Origin: Microtetraspora niveoalba
GTDB lineage: Bacteria; Actinomycetota; Actinomycetes; Streptosporangiales; Streptosporangiaceae
Direction of reading: 5' to 3'
Assembly: GCF_001570405.1 (NCBI RefSeq)
Contig: NZ_BBYM01000018.1
Coordinates: 62,001 to 126,000, forward strand
DNA: 64,000 nt
The position numbers were made by a program, and so were the translations under genes. Shown here piece by piece: positions 1-12,633 of this stretch; within the stretch, counting starts at the first letter, position 1; each line of letters starts with the position of its first letter. Below the pieces are notes generated by a model. That model saw only the letters and a program-made list of their open reading frames with translations, searched no databases and was not told where the DNA came from.

Positions 1-2
1 GG

Positions 3-623
3 CGGCTGATCGAGCAGCGTATCGCCGAGGAGTTCGAGCTGTCCCGCACGCCGGTGCGCGAGTCGCTGCGCATGTTGGAGGCCGAGGGGCTCGTGCACAG
101 CGAGCCCAACCGGGGCGCGGTCGTCCGTTCCGTCTCCGTTGAGGAGGTGGCGGACATCTACGCCCTGCGCGCGCTCCTGGAGTCGTTCGCAGCGGAGCTG
201 GCCGCGAGCCGGGCCACCGACGAGGATCTCGCCCGTATCGACGAGGGCATCGCCCTCTTCGCCGCCGCGATCGAACCCTCCGCCCGCGGCACGCTCGAAC
301 GGGTGCGGGCTCTGAGCGAGGCGAACCGGCGCGTACACGGCGCGATCATCGACGCCGCCCGGCACGACCAGCTCGGCCAGTTGCTCGCCCGTACGGTCGA
401 GGTCCCCCTCGTGTTCCAGGCGTTCCGGCAGTTCGACCGGAGCGAACTGGAACGGTCGCACCTGTTCCATCGGCTCATCCGTGACGCCGTCGCGTCCGGC
501 GAGGGTGCCCGAGCGGCGCGGCTGATGAGCGAGCACGTGCTCCAGGGGCGCGACGTGCTCGTCGCGCACATCCGGGCGCACCCGCAGGGCGCCGAGCAAC
601 TGTTCACCCCGCCCACCCCCTGA
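3..623 (+). CDS. GntR/FadR-type transcriptional regulator, 5' end missing
   Basis: The frame is open from the window edge, so the true start lies upstream. The first visible residues (RLIEQRIAEEFELSRTPVRE) are the recognition part of a GntR winged helix, where the SRTPVREALR-like motif contacts DNA. The rest, from about residue 60 of the visible part, is an all-helical FCD ligand domain (IYALRALLESFAAELAA, then NRRVHGAIIDAA and HLFHRLIRDAV), which in this family binds small organic acids, often through metal-coordinating Asp/His residues. The length fits a FadR-subfamily repressor. Its targets probably lie upstream of the window, because the next gene runs towards it. The family call is firm; the ligand is unknown. 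Confidence 0.9.
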   Translation, partial: RLIEQRIAEEFELSRTPVRESLRMLEAEGLVHSEPNRGAVVRSVSVEEVADIYALRALLESFAAELAASRATDEDLARIDEGIALFAAAIEPSARGTLERVRALSEANRRVHGAIIDAARHDQLGQLLARTVEVPLVFQAFRQFDRSELERSHLFHRLIRDAVASGEGARAARLMSEHVLQGRDVLVAHIRAHPQGAEQLFTPPTP

Positions 624-707
624 CGGGTCCGGGTCTTCCCGCGCACCGGGCGACGACGGTGGCCACCTCTCTGCGGGTTCGACGGACTTTCGCACGGACT
701 TTCGGCG

Positions 708-731
708 GATGCGCCCTCCGACGGGCGCATC
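708..731. terminator. Hairpin between convergent genes
   Basis: A perfect 9-bp stem (GATGCGCCC with GGGCGCATC) encloses a 6-nt loop. It lies between the converging ends of the GntR gene and the next minus-strand gene. There is no T-run, which is usual for actinomycetes, so it may work as a bidirectional terminator. Confidence 0.5.
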
Positions 732-758
732 GGCTCCGCCCGCGGAAGGCAACCGGTT

Positions 759-1490
759 TCACGATCGGCGCCGAGAGAACGCGCTGTTGAACTGCGTATC
801 CATACTGAGGGGGAGATCCACCCCGATCAGACCCGCCCCCGCCGCGGCCGTCACCGCGTTGACGGACAGCGCGTTCCGCCCGCGCCCGGCGGCGATCTCG
901 GTGGCACCGTGATCGAGAGTCCGGCCGGTGAACGCCGTCTGGGCGATCAGAACGGGCACGAACGCGGCGGGATCCGTGAAGGCCTCCTCCATCACCGACA
1001 GCAGCTCTGACGAGCGGAACACGGGGCTCCACGGCTCCCGTCCGGGCACGACGGGGAGGTCGCCGTCCGCGACCCCTGGCGCGCTCGTGTCGCGGATATG
1101 GGCGGCATCGTCCACGTCGCTGATGTATCCGGCCAGGATGCGCCCGGTGCTGGCAGGCCGTACGAATGACCCGGACGGCTTTCCGCCATGAATCCGCTCG
1201 GCCTGCAGATGGACGAACTCCGACGCGAGTTTCGCGGAGAGGTAACCGCGCGAGGGATTCCGCGACGAACCCTCGTGGTCGCGGAAGGTGAGCGTGGCGG
1301 CTTCCAGCGCTCCGCCCAGCGCGGCGCCGCCGTCGGCCATCCTGCGTTCCGTCAGGTAATGCCGCAACGCGGTGGGATCGCCGACGAAGAAATCCTGGGC
1401 CGCCTCGGCGTTCCGGCCGAGCGCGTCCATGAGCGCGACCATGACGCCGGGATCCGTGTTCAGCCGATATCTGGAAACGCGGTCGGCCAT
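759..1490 (-). CDS. Hypothetical protein, possibly the C-terminal part of a larger secretion-associated protein
   Basis: This 243-residue protein has no recognised catalytic motif. Stretches such as ALGRNAEAAQDFF, GGAALGGALEAATLTF, LASEFVHLQAE and ILAGYISDVDDAAH recall long actinobacterial proteins of the DUF6571 type that sit near WXG100/type VII genes; this is from memory and not certain. The ATG start has AGGAAGG five bases upstream. However, the frame stays open for about 50 further codons with protein-like content (SLYGGFDAGFLVAVARK) up to a stop at 1641-1643 and has no good start there. The gene may therefore be a 5'-truncated remnant that is re-initiated internally. The C-terminus ends in a basic RRRS tail. 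Confidence 0.5.
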   Translation of the reverse strand: MADRVSRYRLNTDPGVMVALMDALGRNAEAAQDFFVGDPTALRHYLTERRMADGGAALGGALEAATLTFRDHEGSSRNPSRGYLSAKLASEFVHLQAERIHGGKPSGSFVRPASTGRILAGYISDVDDAAHIRDTSAPGVADGDLPVVPGREPWSPVFRSSELLSVMEEAFTDPAAFVPVLIAQTAFTGRTLDHGATEIAAGRGRNALSVNAVTAAAGAGLIGVDLPLSMDTQFNSAFSRRRS

Positions 1491-1663
1491 GTCGACCTTC
1501 CTGGCGACGGCGACCAGGAACCCGGCGTCGAAACCGCCGTACAGCGACGGCCAGAGGTCCGGCGTCCGCCGAATTCTGGCCGAGGCGAGGTGCGCCTGAG
1601 GACGAACGGGCGCCGCGCCGGCCGCCGTTCTCCATATGGGTCACTCAGCCTCCGACCGTGCCG

Positions 1664-2116
1664 TCAGCCCCAGCCGAGATTCCCCAGGACAGGGGAGCCG
1701 GCGGCATCCCAGCCGATTTCGCCCTTCAGCAGCCCGGCGACCGCGTCACCGCACATCGCTATCGCGCTGCTGTTGATGAGCCCGCTCGACCCGGCGTACC
1801 CACAGGGCGCGAGAACCTCGTCGGGAACGGCCGGCCCGAAGGACGACACGCGCCTGTTCACGCGTTCGACAAGGTTCAGCACCACCGCCATCCGGTCCGG
1901 ATCGTCTCCGACGTACTCGTCCAGCCTGGCGCCCCTCCATGCTCCGTACGCGTCGTCGGTGGCCTGCAGACGCCAGTAGTCGCGGGCCTCGGCCAGCCAG
2001 CCCGGCGCCTCGGGGTAGGCGCCGGCCTCCAGCCACATCAGGTGAAGCCAGATCTGGACATACGCGTCGACGGACCAGAACCCGCGTTCCCGGTATTCGA
2101 TGAACGATCTCGCCAT
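1664..2116 (-). CDS. Hypothetical small protein, 150 aa
   Basis: I do not recognise a family. The protein is Trp/Tyr-rich in its first half (FIEYRERGFWSVDAYVQIW, then LAEARDYWRLQ), has a DEYVGDDPDRMAVVLNLVERVNRR segment in the middle, and ends LGNLGWG. No signal peptide or membrane segment is visible. It lies on the same strand as the preceding 759-1490 gene and the encapsulin gene upstream. The start has only a weak GGGA Shine-Dalgarno sequence. Pairing of a large secretion-type protein with a small acidic partner could mean a toxin/immunity pair, but nothing here proves that. Confidence 0.45.
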   Translation of the reverse strand: MARSFIEYRERGFWSVDAYVQIWLHLMWLEAGAYPEAPGWLAEARDYWRLQATDDAYGAWRGARLDEYVGDDPDRMAVVLNLVERVNRRVSSFGPAVPDEVLAPCGYAGSSGLINSSAIAMCGDAVAGLLKGEIGWDAAGSPVLGNLGWG

Positions 2117-2250
2117 GGCGGTCCCAGCCTCGGAGTCGCGGTCGGCCTGTGGTGCGCCGGCGCTTCGCGCCGACGCCGCCACGTCAGAATGCCCTCCGGA
2201 ACACCGGATGTCGCCCGGTTTGCCGACGATCGAGCACACCGCCGACGCTG

Positions 2251-5930
<3,680 letters not shown>

Positions 5931-7322
5931 CTAGCCGATCTCGACGCTCTCGAGGACGCCGAGCGCGTCCGGGACCAGGACCGCCGCCGAGTAGTAGACG
6001 GTGACCAGGTACGAGATGATCGCCTTGTCGCTGATCCCCATGAACCGGACCGACACGCCGGGCTGGTACTCGTCCGGCAGCCCGGTGCGGTGCAGGCCGA
6101 TGACGCCCTGGTTCGCCTCGCCGGTCCGCATGGCGATGATCGAGCTCACGCCGCGGTCGCTGACCGGGATCTTGTTGCACGGCAGGATCGGCACCCCGCG
6201 CCAGGCCGGGACGCGGTTGCCGTGCAGCTCGGCGCTCTGCGGGTAGAGACCGCGGCTGTTGCACTCGCGGGCGAACGCGGCGATGGCGCGGGGGTGCGCC
6301 AGGATGTAGCCGGGTTCCTTCCACACCTTGGCGAGCAGCGCGTCCATGTCGTCGGGGGTGGGCGGGCCGCTGCGCGTGTGGATCCGCTGTCCCAGGTCCG
6401 CGTTGTGCAGCAGGCCGAACTCGCGGTTGTTGACCAGCTCGTGCTCCTGCCGCTCCCGCAACGCCTCGACCGTGAGCCGCAACTGCTGCTCGGTCTGGTT
6501 CATCGGCTCGTTGTACAGATCCGCCACCCGCGTGTGGACCCGCAGGATCGTCTGCGCCACGCTCAGCTCGTACTCACGCGGCTCGGCCTCGTAGTCCACG
6601 AACGTCCCCGGCAGCGCCACCTCCCCCACATGCCCCGCCGCCAGCTCGATCTCCGCCTCGCCGTGGGCGTTGACGGCCCGGTTCCCGTCGGGCTCCCTGC
6701 TGTCGAGGTACTCCTGGAGGACGGGCGACTGGGACGCGACCTCCTGGAACGCTCCACGTGACAGGATCAGCGCGGTGCAGGGGGTGATGGCCTTGGCCGT
6801 GAAGTCCCACACGGCCGTCTCGTCGGTCAGGGCCCGGTCGCCGAAGTGGTCGCCGTCGGCCAGGACGTCGCCCACCGTCTCGGTCCCGTACGCGCCGGGG
6901 ATGAGCCGGTTCACCTTGCCGTGCGCGATGAGCACGACCCGGTCCGCGGGTGCGCCCGCGCCGACGATCACCTCGCCCGGCTCGAACTCCCGCTGGGTGA
7001 ACCGTCCGGCGAGGGCCTCGAGCACGTCGCCGTCGTCGAAGCGGCGCAGCGTGGGCAGCTCGCACAGCTCGGCCGGGATGACGCGGACGTCCGCCCCGGT
7101 GGAGACGAACGTGATCCGGCCGTCCCCGAGGGCGTAGCTGAGCCGCCGGTTCACCCGGTAGACGCCGCCCGCGACCTGCACCCACGGGAGGATCCGGAGC
7201 AGGTGCCGCGAGGTGATCTCCTGCATCTGCGGCACGGACTTGGTCGTCGTCGCCAGGTTCCGCGCGGCCGCGGTGCCGAGGCTGAGCTGCGGCTGCTCGT
7301 TGGCGGGAACGGTTTCGGTCAT
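5931..7322 (-). CDS. Family 2B encapsulin shell protein B with a cNMP-binding-like insertion
   Basis: A 463-residue paralogue of the shell encoded at 2251-3633, with the same order: an N-arm ([17 protein letters not shown], 13-29), a Crp-like insert (about 85-215, including a [16 protein letters not shown] segment) and a HK97-like shell domain ending [20 protein letters not shown]. The ATG at 7322 is chosen because GAGAGG lies 11 nt upstream; a GTG four codons earlier overlaps that site. Outside residues 220-311 the two shells differ substantially, especially in the insert, so they are likely distinct subunits. Two-component family 2B shells are known, which fits two subunit genes in one operon. 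It lies upstream of the cyclase and downstream of the prenyl synthase. Confidence 0.88.
   Translation of the reverse strand: MTETVPANEQPQLSLGTAAARNLATTTKSVPQMQEITSRHLLRILPWVQVAGGVYRVNRRLSYALGDGRITFVSTGADVRVIPAELCELPTLRRFDDGDVLEALAGRFTQREFEPGEVIVGAGAPADRVVLIAHGKVNRLIPGAYGTETVGDVLADGDHFGDRALTDETAVWDFTAKAITPCTALILSRGAFQEVASQSPVLQEYLDSREPDGNRAVNAHGEAEIELAAGHVGEVALPGTFVDYEAEPREYELSVAQTILRVHTRVADLYNEPMNQTEQQLRLTVEALRERQEHELVNNREFGLLHNADLGQRIHTRSGPPTPDDMDALLAKVWKEPGYILAHPRAIAAFARECNSRGLYPQSAELHGNRVPAWRGVPILPCNKIPVSDRGVSSIIAMRTGEANQGVIGLHRTGLPDEYQPGVSVRFMGISDKAIISYLVTVYYSAAVLVPDALGVLESVEIG
6391..6665 (-). repeat. 275-bp block identical to 2708-2982
   Basis: Second copy of the identical tract shared by the two encapsulin genes. 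The first mismatch on the high-homology side is at 6390 (position 2707 in the partner), and divergence begins at once after 6665. Confidence 0.9.
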
Positions 7323-7521
7323 GACGTGAACCACCTCTCTGTGGGTTTCCTGGGCGTGCCCGCGGAACGCGCGGCGGAAGGCATGGGGCCTCCCGCCGCG
7401 CGGTCAGGGTCTCCGCGGCTGGTACGACTGCGGTCTTCGGGGGCCGAGGCGTGGACACGGCGCCGCCGCCCATGCGCTGTGGGCGCGCCGGGCTCGGACG
7501 GGCCGGGTGACGGCCCCGGGG

Positions 7522-8676
7522 TCAGCGGGTGCGGTGGATGAGGCCGTCGGCGAGCAGGCCGAGCCCGTCCCTGGCCTCGGGGTCGATCGGGGCGGTGCGC
7601 AGGACCTGGAGCGCCTCGCGGGCGCGTTCGTCGATCATGGCCTCCACGCGCGCCAGCGCCCCGGTGCCGATCACGATCTGGCGTACTCCCGCGGCCTGCT
7701 CCTCGGTCAGCTCCGGGTTGCCGTGCCAGGTCCGCAGGTGGGCGGCCTCGGCGGGCGACGCGTGCTGGAGCGCGTGCGCGATGAGGATGGTGTGCTTGCC
7801 CTCCCTGAGGTCGTCGAGCACGGGCTTCCCCGTCTCGGCCGGGTCGCCGAACATGCCGAGCACGTCGTCGCGGAGCTGGAACGCCTCTCCCAGCGGGACG
7901 CCGAACCCGGAGTAGAGATCGAGCAGGGACGGGGCCGCCCCGGCCAGCGCCCCGCCGATCTGGAGGGGGCGCTCCACGGTGTACTTGGCCGTCTTGTAGC
8001 GCACGACGGTGAGCGCCTGCTCCACGGTCGGCAGGTCGCGCACCTGGGCGAGGATGTCGAGGTACTGCCCGGCGATCACCTCGGTGCGGAGCCGGTCGAA
8101 GAGGGTCCGCGCCCGCTTCAGCCGGGACGGCTCGACGCCGCTGCCGGACAGCAGTTCGTCGGACCAGGCGAGGGTGAGCGTGCCGAGCAGGATCGCCGCC
8201 GCCTGCCCGAACGAGCGGGCGGCCAGCCCCGGGTGCAGCCCGGCGAGGCTGCGGTGCATGGTCGGGCGGCCCCGGCGCAGGTCGCTGCTGTCCATGATGT
8301 CGTCGTGGATGAGCAGGCCGGCGTGGCACAGTTCGAGGGCGGCCCCGGCGGAGATGATCTGGTCGCAGTCCGCGCCCCCGGCTCCCCGCCATCCCCAGTA
8401 GCACAGGAGCGGCCGCACCCGCTTGCCTCCGCCGAGGATGAAGCCGCGCAGCAGCCGGTAGGCCGTCGTCACCTCGGGATCGGCCACGGGCGCGGCGTGC
8501 TCGTCGAGGAACGCGGCGAGCCGCCGGTCGACGAGCGTTCTGATCCGGTGGTCGGTCTCGGCGGCGCTCCCCCCTGCCGTCTCGCGGCCCGCGTCCCCGG
8601 CCGCCTCCTGGAACGTGTCGCCGGCCGGCTCCGCGGCCGTCCGCCGGACCGTCGCCCGGTCGCTCTCCACCGTCAT
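7522..8676 (-). CDS. Polyprenyl diphosphate synthase (FPP/GGPP synthase type)
   Basis: The 384-residue enzyme condenses isopentenyl diphosphate with allylic diphosphates. Visible motifs are GGGKRVRP (82-89), the first Asp-rich motif DDIMD (125-129), RRGRPTMH and the second Asp-rich motif DDVLG (270-274), followed by GKHT. Residues 1-45 are rich in Ala, Glu, Thr and Asp and look disordered; in the encapsulin field such extensions can direct cargo loading, but no clear match to the shell-like motif is seen. It starts with ATG and GAGGGG upstream and is the first gene of the minus-strand run prenyl synthase - shell B - cyclase - shell A, with about 200 nt before shell B. It probably supplies farnesyl diphosphate to the cyclase. 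Confidence 0.9.
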   Translation of the reverse strand: MTVESDRATVRRTAAEPAGDTFQEAAGDAGRETAGGSAAETDHRIRTLVDRRLAAFLDEHAAPVADPEVTTAYRLLRGFILGGGKRVRPLLCYWGWRGAGGADCDQIISAGAALELCHAGLLIHDDIMDSSDLRRGRPTMHRSLAGLHPGLAARSFGQAAAILLGTLTLAWSDELLSGSGVEPSRLKRARTLFDRLRTEVIAGQYLDILAQVRDLPTVEQALTVVRYKTAKYTVERPLQIGGALAGAAPSLLDLYSGFGVPLGEAFQLRDDVLGMFGDPAETGKPVLDDLREGKHTILIAHALQHASPAEAAHLRTWHGNPELTEEQAAGVRQIVIGTGALARVEAMIDERAREALQVLRTAPIDPEARDGLGLLADGLIHRTR

Positions 8677-8943
8677 CGTCCGTCCCCCTCAAGGAAGCTC
8701 CGACGCACAGGACGCTATTGATCGGTTACCGGCCGGGGGAAGGTGCCGTTCCGGAGAATGGAACGCGCCACGATCCGCCCCGGCTGCCGTACCGGCTCCG
8801 ACGTGCGGGTCCACGGCGCGCCGCCCGGATCCATAACATCTTTGACACGCAGTGTGGCGATTCATCGCCGTGGGTAATCATGGTCTTGCGAATCCCCAGC
8901 CGGAGCTTGCTCTCACATCGCTCGTAAGGTGCACACCGACAGA

Positions 8944-9864
8944 ATGCCGCGAACCATCACCCATCAGGCGTCGTCCCTGCCCCGACCGCTCCCCGCGGCG
9001 CAACCGCCGGGCACACCGGGCACCCCCCGTCCCCTGGAGAGATCGAGCCCCCTGGAGAACGGGGGCCCGCTCGAGAAGCCGAGCAGTCTGGAGAAGGCGA
9101 TATCGATCCTCACCTCGCTCAGCGCGGCCGTGCAACCGGTGAGCCTCGCCGAGCTGTCCAGGCGGACCGGCCTGCCGAAGACGACGGCGTACCGCCTGCT
9201 CGGGGTCCTGTGCGCCAAGGGGCTCACGCAGCGGATCGGCATCGACTACGCCATCGGCGACCGGCTGGTCAGCCTGGCCGGTCCGGGGCCGAGGATGATC
9301 CCCGGCACGCGTCCGCTCGTCCTCCCGCACCTCGTCCGCCTGTACGAGCGGACGCGGCAGACGGTCAACCTGGCCGTCCCCCGGGGGCTGGAGGTCGCCT
9401 ACGTCGAGCGCGTGTACGGGCACGGCCGGGTGAGCTCGCCGTCGGACGAGGTCGACCGCGCCCCGCTGCACTGCACGGCCGGCGGCAAGGTGCTGCTCGC
9501 GTTCGACCACGCGCTCAACGCGTCCTTCCGCGAGCGCGGCACGCTGGACCGCATGACGCGGCGCACGATCGTCGCGCACGCCGCCCTCGACCGGGAGTTG
9601 CGCGTGGTGCGCCGCCACGGCGTCGCGTACGCGCGCGAGGAGTTCGCCGAGGGCGTCGTGTGCGCGGCCGCCCCGGTGTTCGACGGCGACGGCGGCGTCC
9701 GCATGGCGGTGAGCGTGGCGTGCCCCGCGCCGTCCTCCGTCTCGGGAGAGGTCGCCGCGCTGGTCAAGCAGACGGCGCACGCGGTCTCCGCCACGATCGT
9801 CACCGCCCTGTCCGCGATGGCGCTGCGACCGCACCCCGAAGGACCGCCCGCGTCCTTCCTCTGA
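8944..9864 (+). CDS. IclR-family transcriptional regulator
   Basis: A winged helix (about residues 45-110: SLEKAISILTSLSAAVQPVS, LAELSRRTGLPKTTAYRLLG) is followed by an IclR ligand domain containing VAYVERVYGHG, PLHCTAGGKVLLAF and GVAYAREEFAEGVVCAAAPVF. The first 45 residues are Pro-rich and carry a short degenerate repeat (PLERSSPLENGGPLEKPSSLEKA-type units). A GTG 15 nt upstream is an alternative start; neither has a convincing ribosome-binding site. It is divergent from the encapsulin/terpene operon across about 270 nt and is the best local candidate for its regulator. The ligand is unknown. Confidence 0.88.
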   Translation: MPRTITHQASSLPRPLPAAQPPGTPGTPRPLERSSPLENGGPLEKPSSLEKAISILTSLSAAVQPVSLAELSRRTGLPKTTAYRLLGVLCAKGLTQRIGIDYAIGDRLVSLAGPGPRMIPGTRPLVLPHLVRLYERTRQTVNLAVPRGLEVAYVERVYGHGRVSSPSDEVDRAPLHCTAGGKVLLAFDHALNASFRERGTLDRMTRRTIVAHAALDRELRVVRRHGVAYAREEFAEGVVCAAAPVFDGDGGVRMAVSVACPAPSSVSGEVAALVKQTAHAVSATIVTALSAMALRPHPEGPPASFL

Positions 9865-9924
9865 CCTCCCCGGTGTACGGGTGTGCCGAGAGTCGGTTCC
9901 GGTCGTCTCCGGGAACAGCCATGA

Positions 9925-10170
9925 TCGGCCAGGATTGCGGGCGGGGCCCTACCTCTCCAAGGCGGCGGCCCCGCCCGGGTCGGGGTCGCGAAGCCGGACC
10001 GGCGGATCTACGAGATCGCCGCCGAGCGCGCGGGCGCGGCTCCGGAACGCTGCCTGTTCGTCGACGACCGGCCGGAGAACGTCGCGGCCGCCACCGCGCT
10101 CGGCATGACCGGGGTCGTGTACGGCGGGCCCGCGGACCTGCGGACGACGCTGGCTCCCTTCACCGGGTGA
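9925..10170 (+). pseudogene. Remnant of a HAD-superfamily hydrolase (C-terminal part)
   Basis: The frame has no start codon after an upstream stop at 9922-9924, yet it encodes the typical end of a subfamily IA HAD phosphatase: VAKPDRRIYEIAAERAGAAP, then CLFVDDRPENVAAATALGM. The conserved Lys and the DD pair of motifs III/IV are present, while the nucleophile DxD and the cap domain are missing. It ends in TGA after LAPFTG. It is most likely a 5'-deleted gene. The rest of 9865-10335 shows nothing else. Confidence 0.65.
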
Positions 10171-10335
10171 CGACGCCGGGCGCGCCCGGTCCCGGGGGGT
10201 GCGGCCCGTACGGGTCGCCGAGGCGACGCCTCCGCCGGAACGGATTCGGAGCGGAGCCCCCGCGCGGCGAGCCGGCCTGCCTCTCCCCTTGTGCGAGCAT
10301 GATCGCCGGGGGGCTCCAGAGTGTTCGGGGGATAA

Positions 10336-10650
10336 ATGCTTCGCAGATTCGTGCTGGCGGCGGCCGTCGTCGCCGGACTGTCCGCGCCGTCCTGGGCGGC
10401 CGACGCTTCCACGTCGTCGTCGACGACCGCGACGTCGACGGCGTGCGCGCCGGGGTCGCCGTGCGCCGCGGCGCTGTGCCCTCCGGGCACCGTCTGCGTC
10501 CCCGCGCCCAAGCAGTGTTTCACCACGCCGTGCCCGCAGTTCGACTGCGTTCCGGTGCCCGGGGTCACGCGGACCGGATCGGATGGCCGCCCCGGCGAAT
10601 GGGTGTACGCCTCGACCCTGTCCTGGTCCTGGTCCTGGTCGTCGCCCTGA
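10336..10650 (+). CDS. Small secreted Cys-rich protein, 104 aa
   Basis: There is a clear Sec signal peptide (MLRRFVLAAAVVAGLSAPSWA, cleavage after AWA). A Ser/Thr linker and a compact domain with seven Cys residues follow (CAPGSPC, LCPPGTVC, QCFTTPC, FDC). The C-terminus ends in SWSWSWSSP, encoded by tandem TCCTGG units near 10621-10638. GGGGGAT precedes the ATG. An odd Cys number suggests either a free thiol or a dimer. I recognise no family; the Cys pattern loosely recalls small disulfide-stabilised inhibitors or signalling peptides. Confidence 0.6.
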   Translation: MLRRFVLAAAVVAGLSAPSWAADASTSSSTTATSTACAPGSPCAAALCPPGTVCVPAPKQCFTTPCPQFDCVPVPGVTRTGSDGRPGEWVYASTLSWSWSWSSP

Positions 10651-10842
10651 ACGTGGATCTGAACCCGCGGATCCTGTGACAGGCGGCTGAGCCGCCCGGC
10701 CGTCTGCAGGGCCGGCGACGCCGCGGAACCGTACGGCGGCCCATCCGGTCGGTGCGCACCGACCGGACGGGCCGCGGGCGTGTCCGGCCTACCGCCGCCG
10801 GCGCCCGGGGCGGCGACGCCCCCGCCGTACGCGTGGCGGCTG

Positions 10843-12105
10843 TCAACCGCCCAGGCGGACGGGGAGCCGGGCCAGCCGCCAGGAGGCGGGCAGGAGCTGG
10901 CGTTCGAGGTCCTCGGGCGGCACGGCCAGCCGGAGGCCGGGGAAGCGGCGGGTCAGCGCCTGGAAGGCGACCTCGCCCTCCTGGCGGGCCAGCGCCGCTC
11001 CCAGGCAGTAGTGCATCCCGTGCCCGAACCCGACGTGGACCTCGCGGCGTCCGTCGGGCTCGCGGGTGATGTCGAGCCGGTCCGGGTCGTCGAACCGGCG
11101 TGGGTCGTAGTTGGCCGAGACGAGCACGGCCATCACGGGCTCGCCGCGCCGCACGAGGGTCTCTCCGAACTCCACGTCCTCGGCGGCGTACCGGATCCGG
11201 GTCGCCTGCACCGGACCGCACCAGCGCATCAGCTCGTGGACGGCGCGGGGCGCCAGCGCGGGGTCGGCGCGCAGCGCCGCGAGCTGGTCGGGGTGGGTGA
11301 GCAGGGCCGCGGTGCCGTTGCCGATCAGGTGGGCCGTGGTCTCGTGCCCGGCGAGGACCAGGGTCAGCACCATGGTGACCATCTCGGTGTCGCTGAGCCG
11401 GTCGCCGTCCTCGTCGTGGGCCCGGATCAGGCCGGTGAGCAGATCGTCACCCGGCCGGGCGCGGCGGCGCTCGAACAGGTCGTGGATATGCTCGACCATC
11501 CGGGACAGCGGCTCGTTCAACGCCCCCGGCCGGAGGGAGACCAGAGCCCTGCCCCAGTCGCGCCACTGGGGGCGATCCTCCTCCGGGATGCCGACCAGCT
11601 CGCAGATCACCGTGATCGGCAGCGGGTAGGCGAACCCCTCGATGAGGTCGGCGACGCCGTCCTCGGCGAGGCCGGGGAGCCGGTCGAGGAGGTCCTCGGT
11701 GATCCGCTCCACGCGGGGGCGCAACTCGGCGACGCGGCGCGCGGTGAATGCCCGGGAGACCAGCCTGCGCAACCGGATGTGGTCGGCGCCGTCGGCGTCG
11801 AGAACGCTGTCGAGCACGTATTTGGCGTACTCGCGCGGCACCCCGCGGGCCTCGATGAGCTCCTCGCGGATGTTGTGGGCGTCCGTCCCCGGCACGTTCG
11901 CCGGGTTGTTCACGAACCGGTGGTCGCCCAGCACCGTCTTGACGTCGTCGTACCGGGTGACCAGCCAGATCGGGGTGCTCGCTCCGGCGAAGACGGCGCG
12001 CGTGATCGGCGCCTGCTCCCTGATGCGCGAGTAGCCCCGGAACGGGTCGCTCAGCAGGCCGGGGTCCATCATGTCGACGGGACCGACGATGCCGGAAGTG
12101 CTCAT
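10843..12105 (-). CDS. Cytochrome P450
   Basis: A 420-residue soluble bacterial P450. The I-helix oxygen-binding motif AGHETT is at 252-257, the ExxR pair ELMR at 291-294, and the heme-ligand loop FGHGMHYCLG at 360-369 with Cys367. The sequence style (MDPGLLSDPFRGYSRIREQ near the start) resembles CYP107-type oxidases of secondary metabolism. The start is well supported by AAGGAG seven bases upstream. No ferredoxin or biosynthetic enzyme is adjacent; a possible 65-codon small ORF ends 25 nt before it. The substrate cannot be read from the sequence. Confidence 0.92.
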   Translation of the reverse strand: MSTSGIVGPVDMMDPGLLSDPFRGYSRIREQAPITRAVFAGASTPIWLVTRYDDVKTVLGDHRFVNNPANVPGTDAHNIREELIEARGVPREYAKYVLDSVLDADGADHIRLRRLVSRAFTARRVAELRPRVERITEDLLDRLPGLAEDGVADLIEGFAYPLPITVICELVGIPEEDRPQWRDWGRALVSLRPGALNEPLSRMVEHIHDLFERRRARPGDDLLTGLIRAHDEDGDRLSDTEMVTMVLTLVLAGHETTAHLIGNGTAALLTHPDQLAALRADPALAPRAVHELMRWCGPVQATRIRYAAEDVEFGETLVRRGEPVMAVLVSANYDPRRFDDPDRLDITREPDGRREVHVGFGHGMHYCLGAALARQEGEVAFQALTRRFPGLRLAVPPEDLERQLLPASWRLARLPVRLGG

Positions 12106-12130
12106 CGAATCTCCTTGAGGTGTGGAACCG

Positions 12131-12328
12131 TTACCGGCGATGTGCCCGGATGTGAGCCCGGGGCAGCGGGCCGGGGCCTCGTGGCCCGGCGTCCCCGTGT
12201 CCGGATTCCCGCTCCGGCGTGAAAAGGAAGCGCGGCGGTGACGGACGAACCGCGTCGAGGATCCGCTCCGCCCGCCGGTCGCTCCCGGCCTCTGCCGGGC
12301 CGGCCGTCCCCCTTGCGACGTGCGTCAT
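12131..12328 (-). CDS. Possible small ORF (65 aa) immediately upstream of the P450
   Basis: An ATG with AGGGGAAG upstream opens a 65-codon frame that begins MTHVARGTAGPAEAG and ends PRAHIRAHRR. It stops 25 nt before the P450 start on the same strand. The middle (ILDAVRPSPPRFLFTPE) is less repetitive than random GC-rich translation. No known precursor-peptide family is recognised. It could be a real small gene coupled to the P450 or chance; I lean slightly to chance. The remainder of 12329-12792 holds only the dyad at 12609-12633. Confidence 0.25.
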   Translation of the reverse strand: MTHVARGTAGPAEAGSDRRAERILDAVRPSPPRFLFTPERESGHGDAGPRGPGPLPRAHIRAHRR

Positions 12329-12608
12329 GGCTTCCCCTGCCCCCCAGGGTCGTGGCCGGATGACGGATCGGGTCACCGCCAGTCGAACGTAAGCCGGATC
12401 GGGCTCGCGGGCAACGCTCCCTGCCGGTACGGAGTGCGATCCGGGCGGTTCGAGTCCTGCTACCGGGTGCGTGCGGTGCTCCGGCCTCCGGTCCGGGAGG
12501 CGGGACACCGCCCCATACGCCTCGGGCCCGCACGGCCGCCTGCCCTGACCTCGCGGCCCCCGGCTCGGGCCGCGGCCGCGCGATCGTATCCCCGGCGTTC
12601 CCACGGCT

Positions 12609-12633
12609 CATTAGGAACGGAACCCTCCTAATG
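12609..12633. promoter_or_regulatory. AT-rich palindrome with a downstream -10-like TAGTGT
   Basis: CATTAGGA and TCCTAATG form an 8-bp inverted repeat with a 9-nt spacer in otherwise very GC-rich DNA. TAGTGT at 12640-12645 fits an actinobacterial -10 hexamer. This is a candidate operator for the plus-strand gene at 12793. Confidence 0.35.

Noticed and set aside
604-1644. Long antisense open frames throughout the window, such as this one
   Set aside because: High third-position GC keeps opposite-strand frames open; their Arg/Pro/Gly-rich translations lack any family motifs.
10843-12105. P450 as part of a secondary-metabolite cluster
   Set aside because: No PKS, NRPS, radical-SAM or glycosyltransferase genes are close; only a doubtful small ORF is adjacent.
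12415-12475. tRNA-like T-arm (GGTTCGAGTCC) with CCGGTA/TACCGG flanks
   Set aside because: The T-stem has mismatches, and no acceptor, D-arm or anticodon arm can be built around it. At most it is a tRNA scar.
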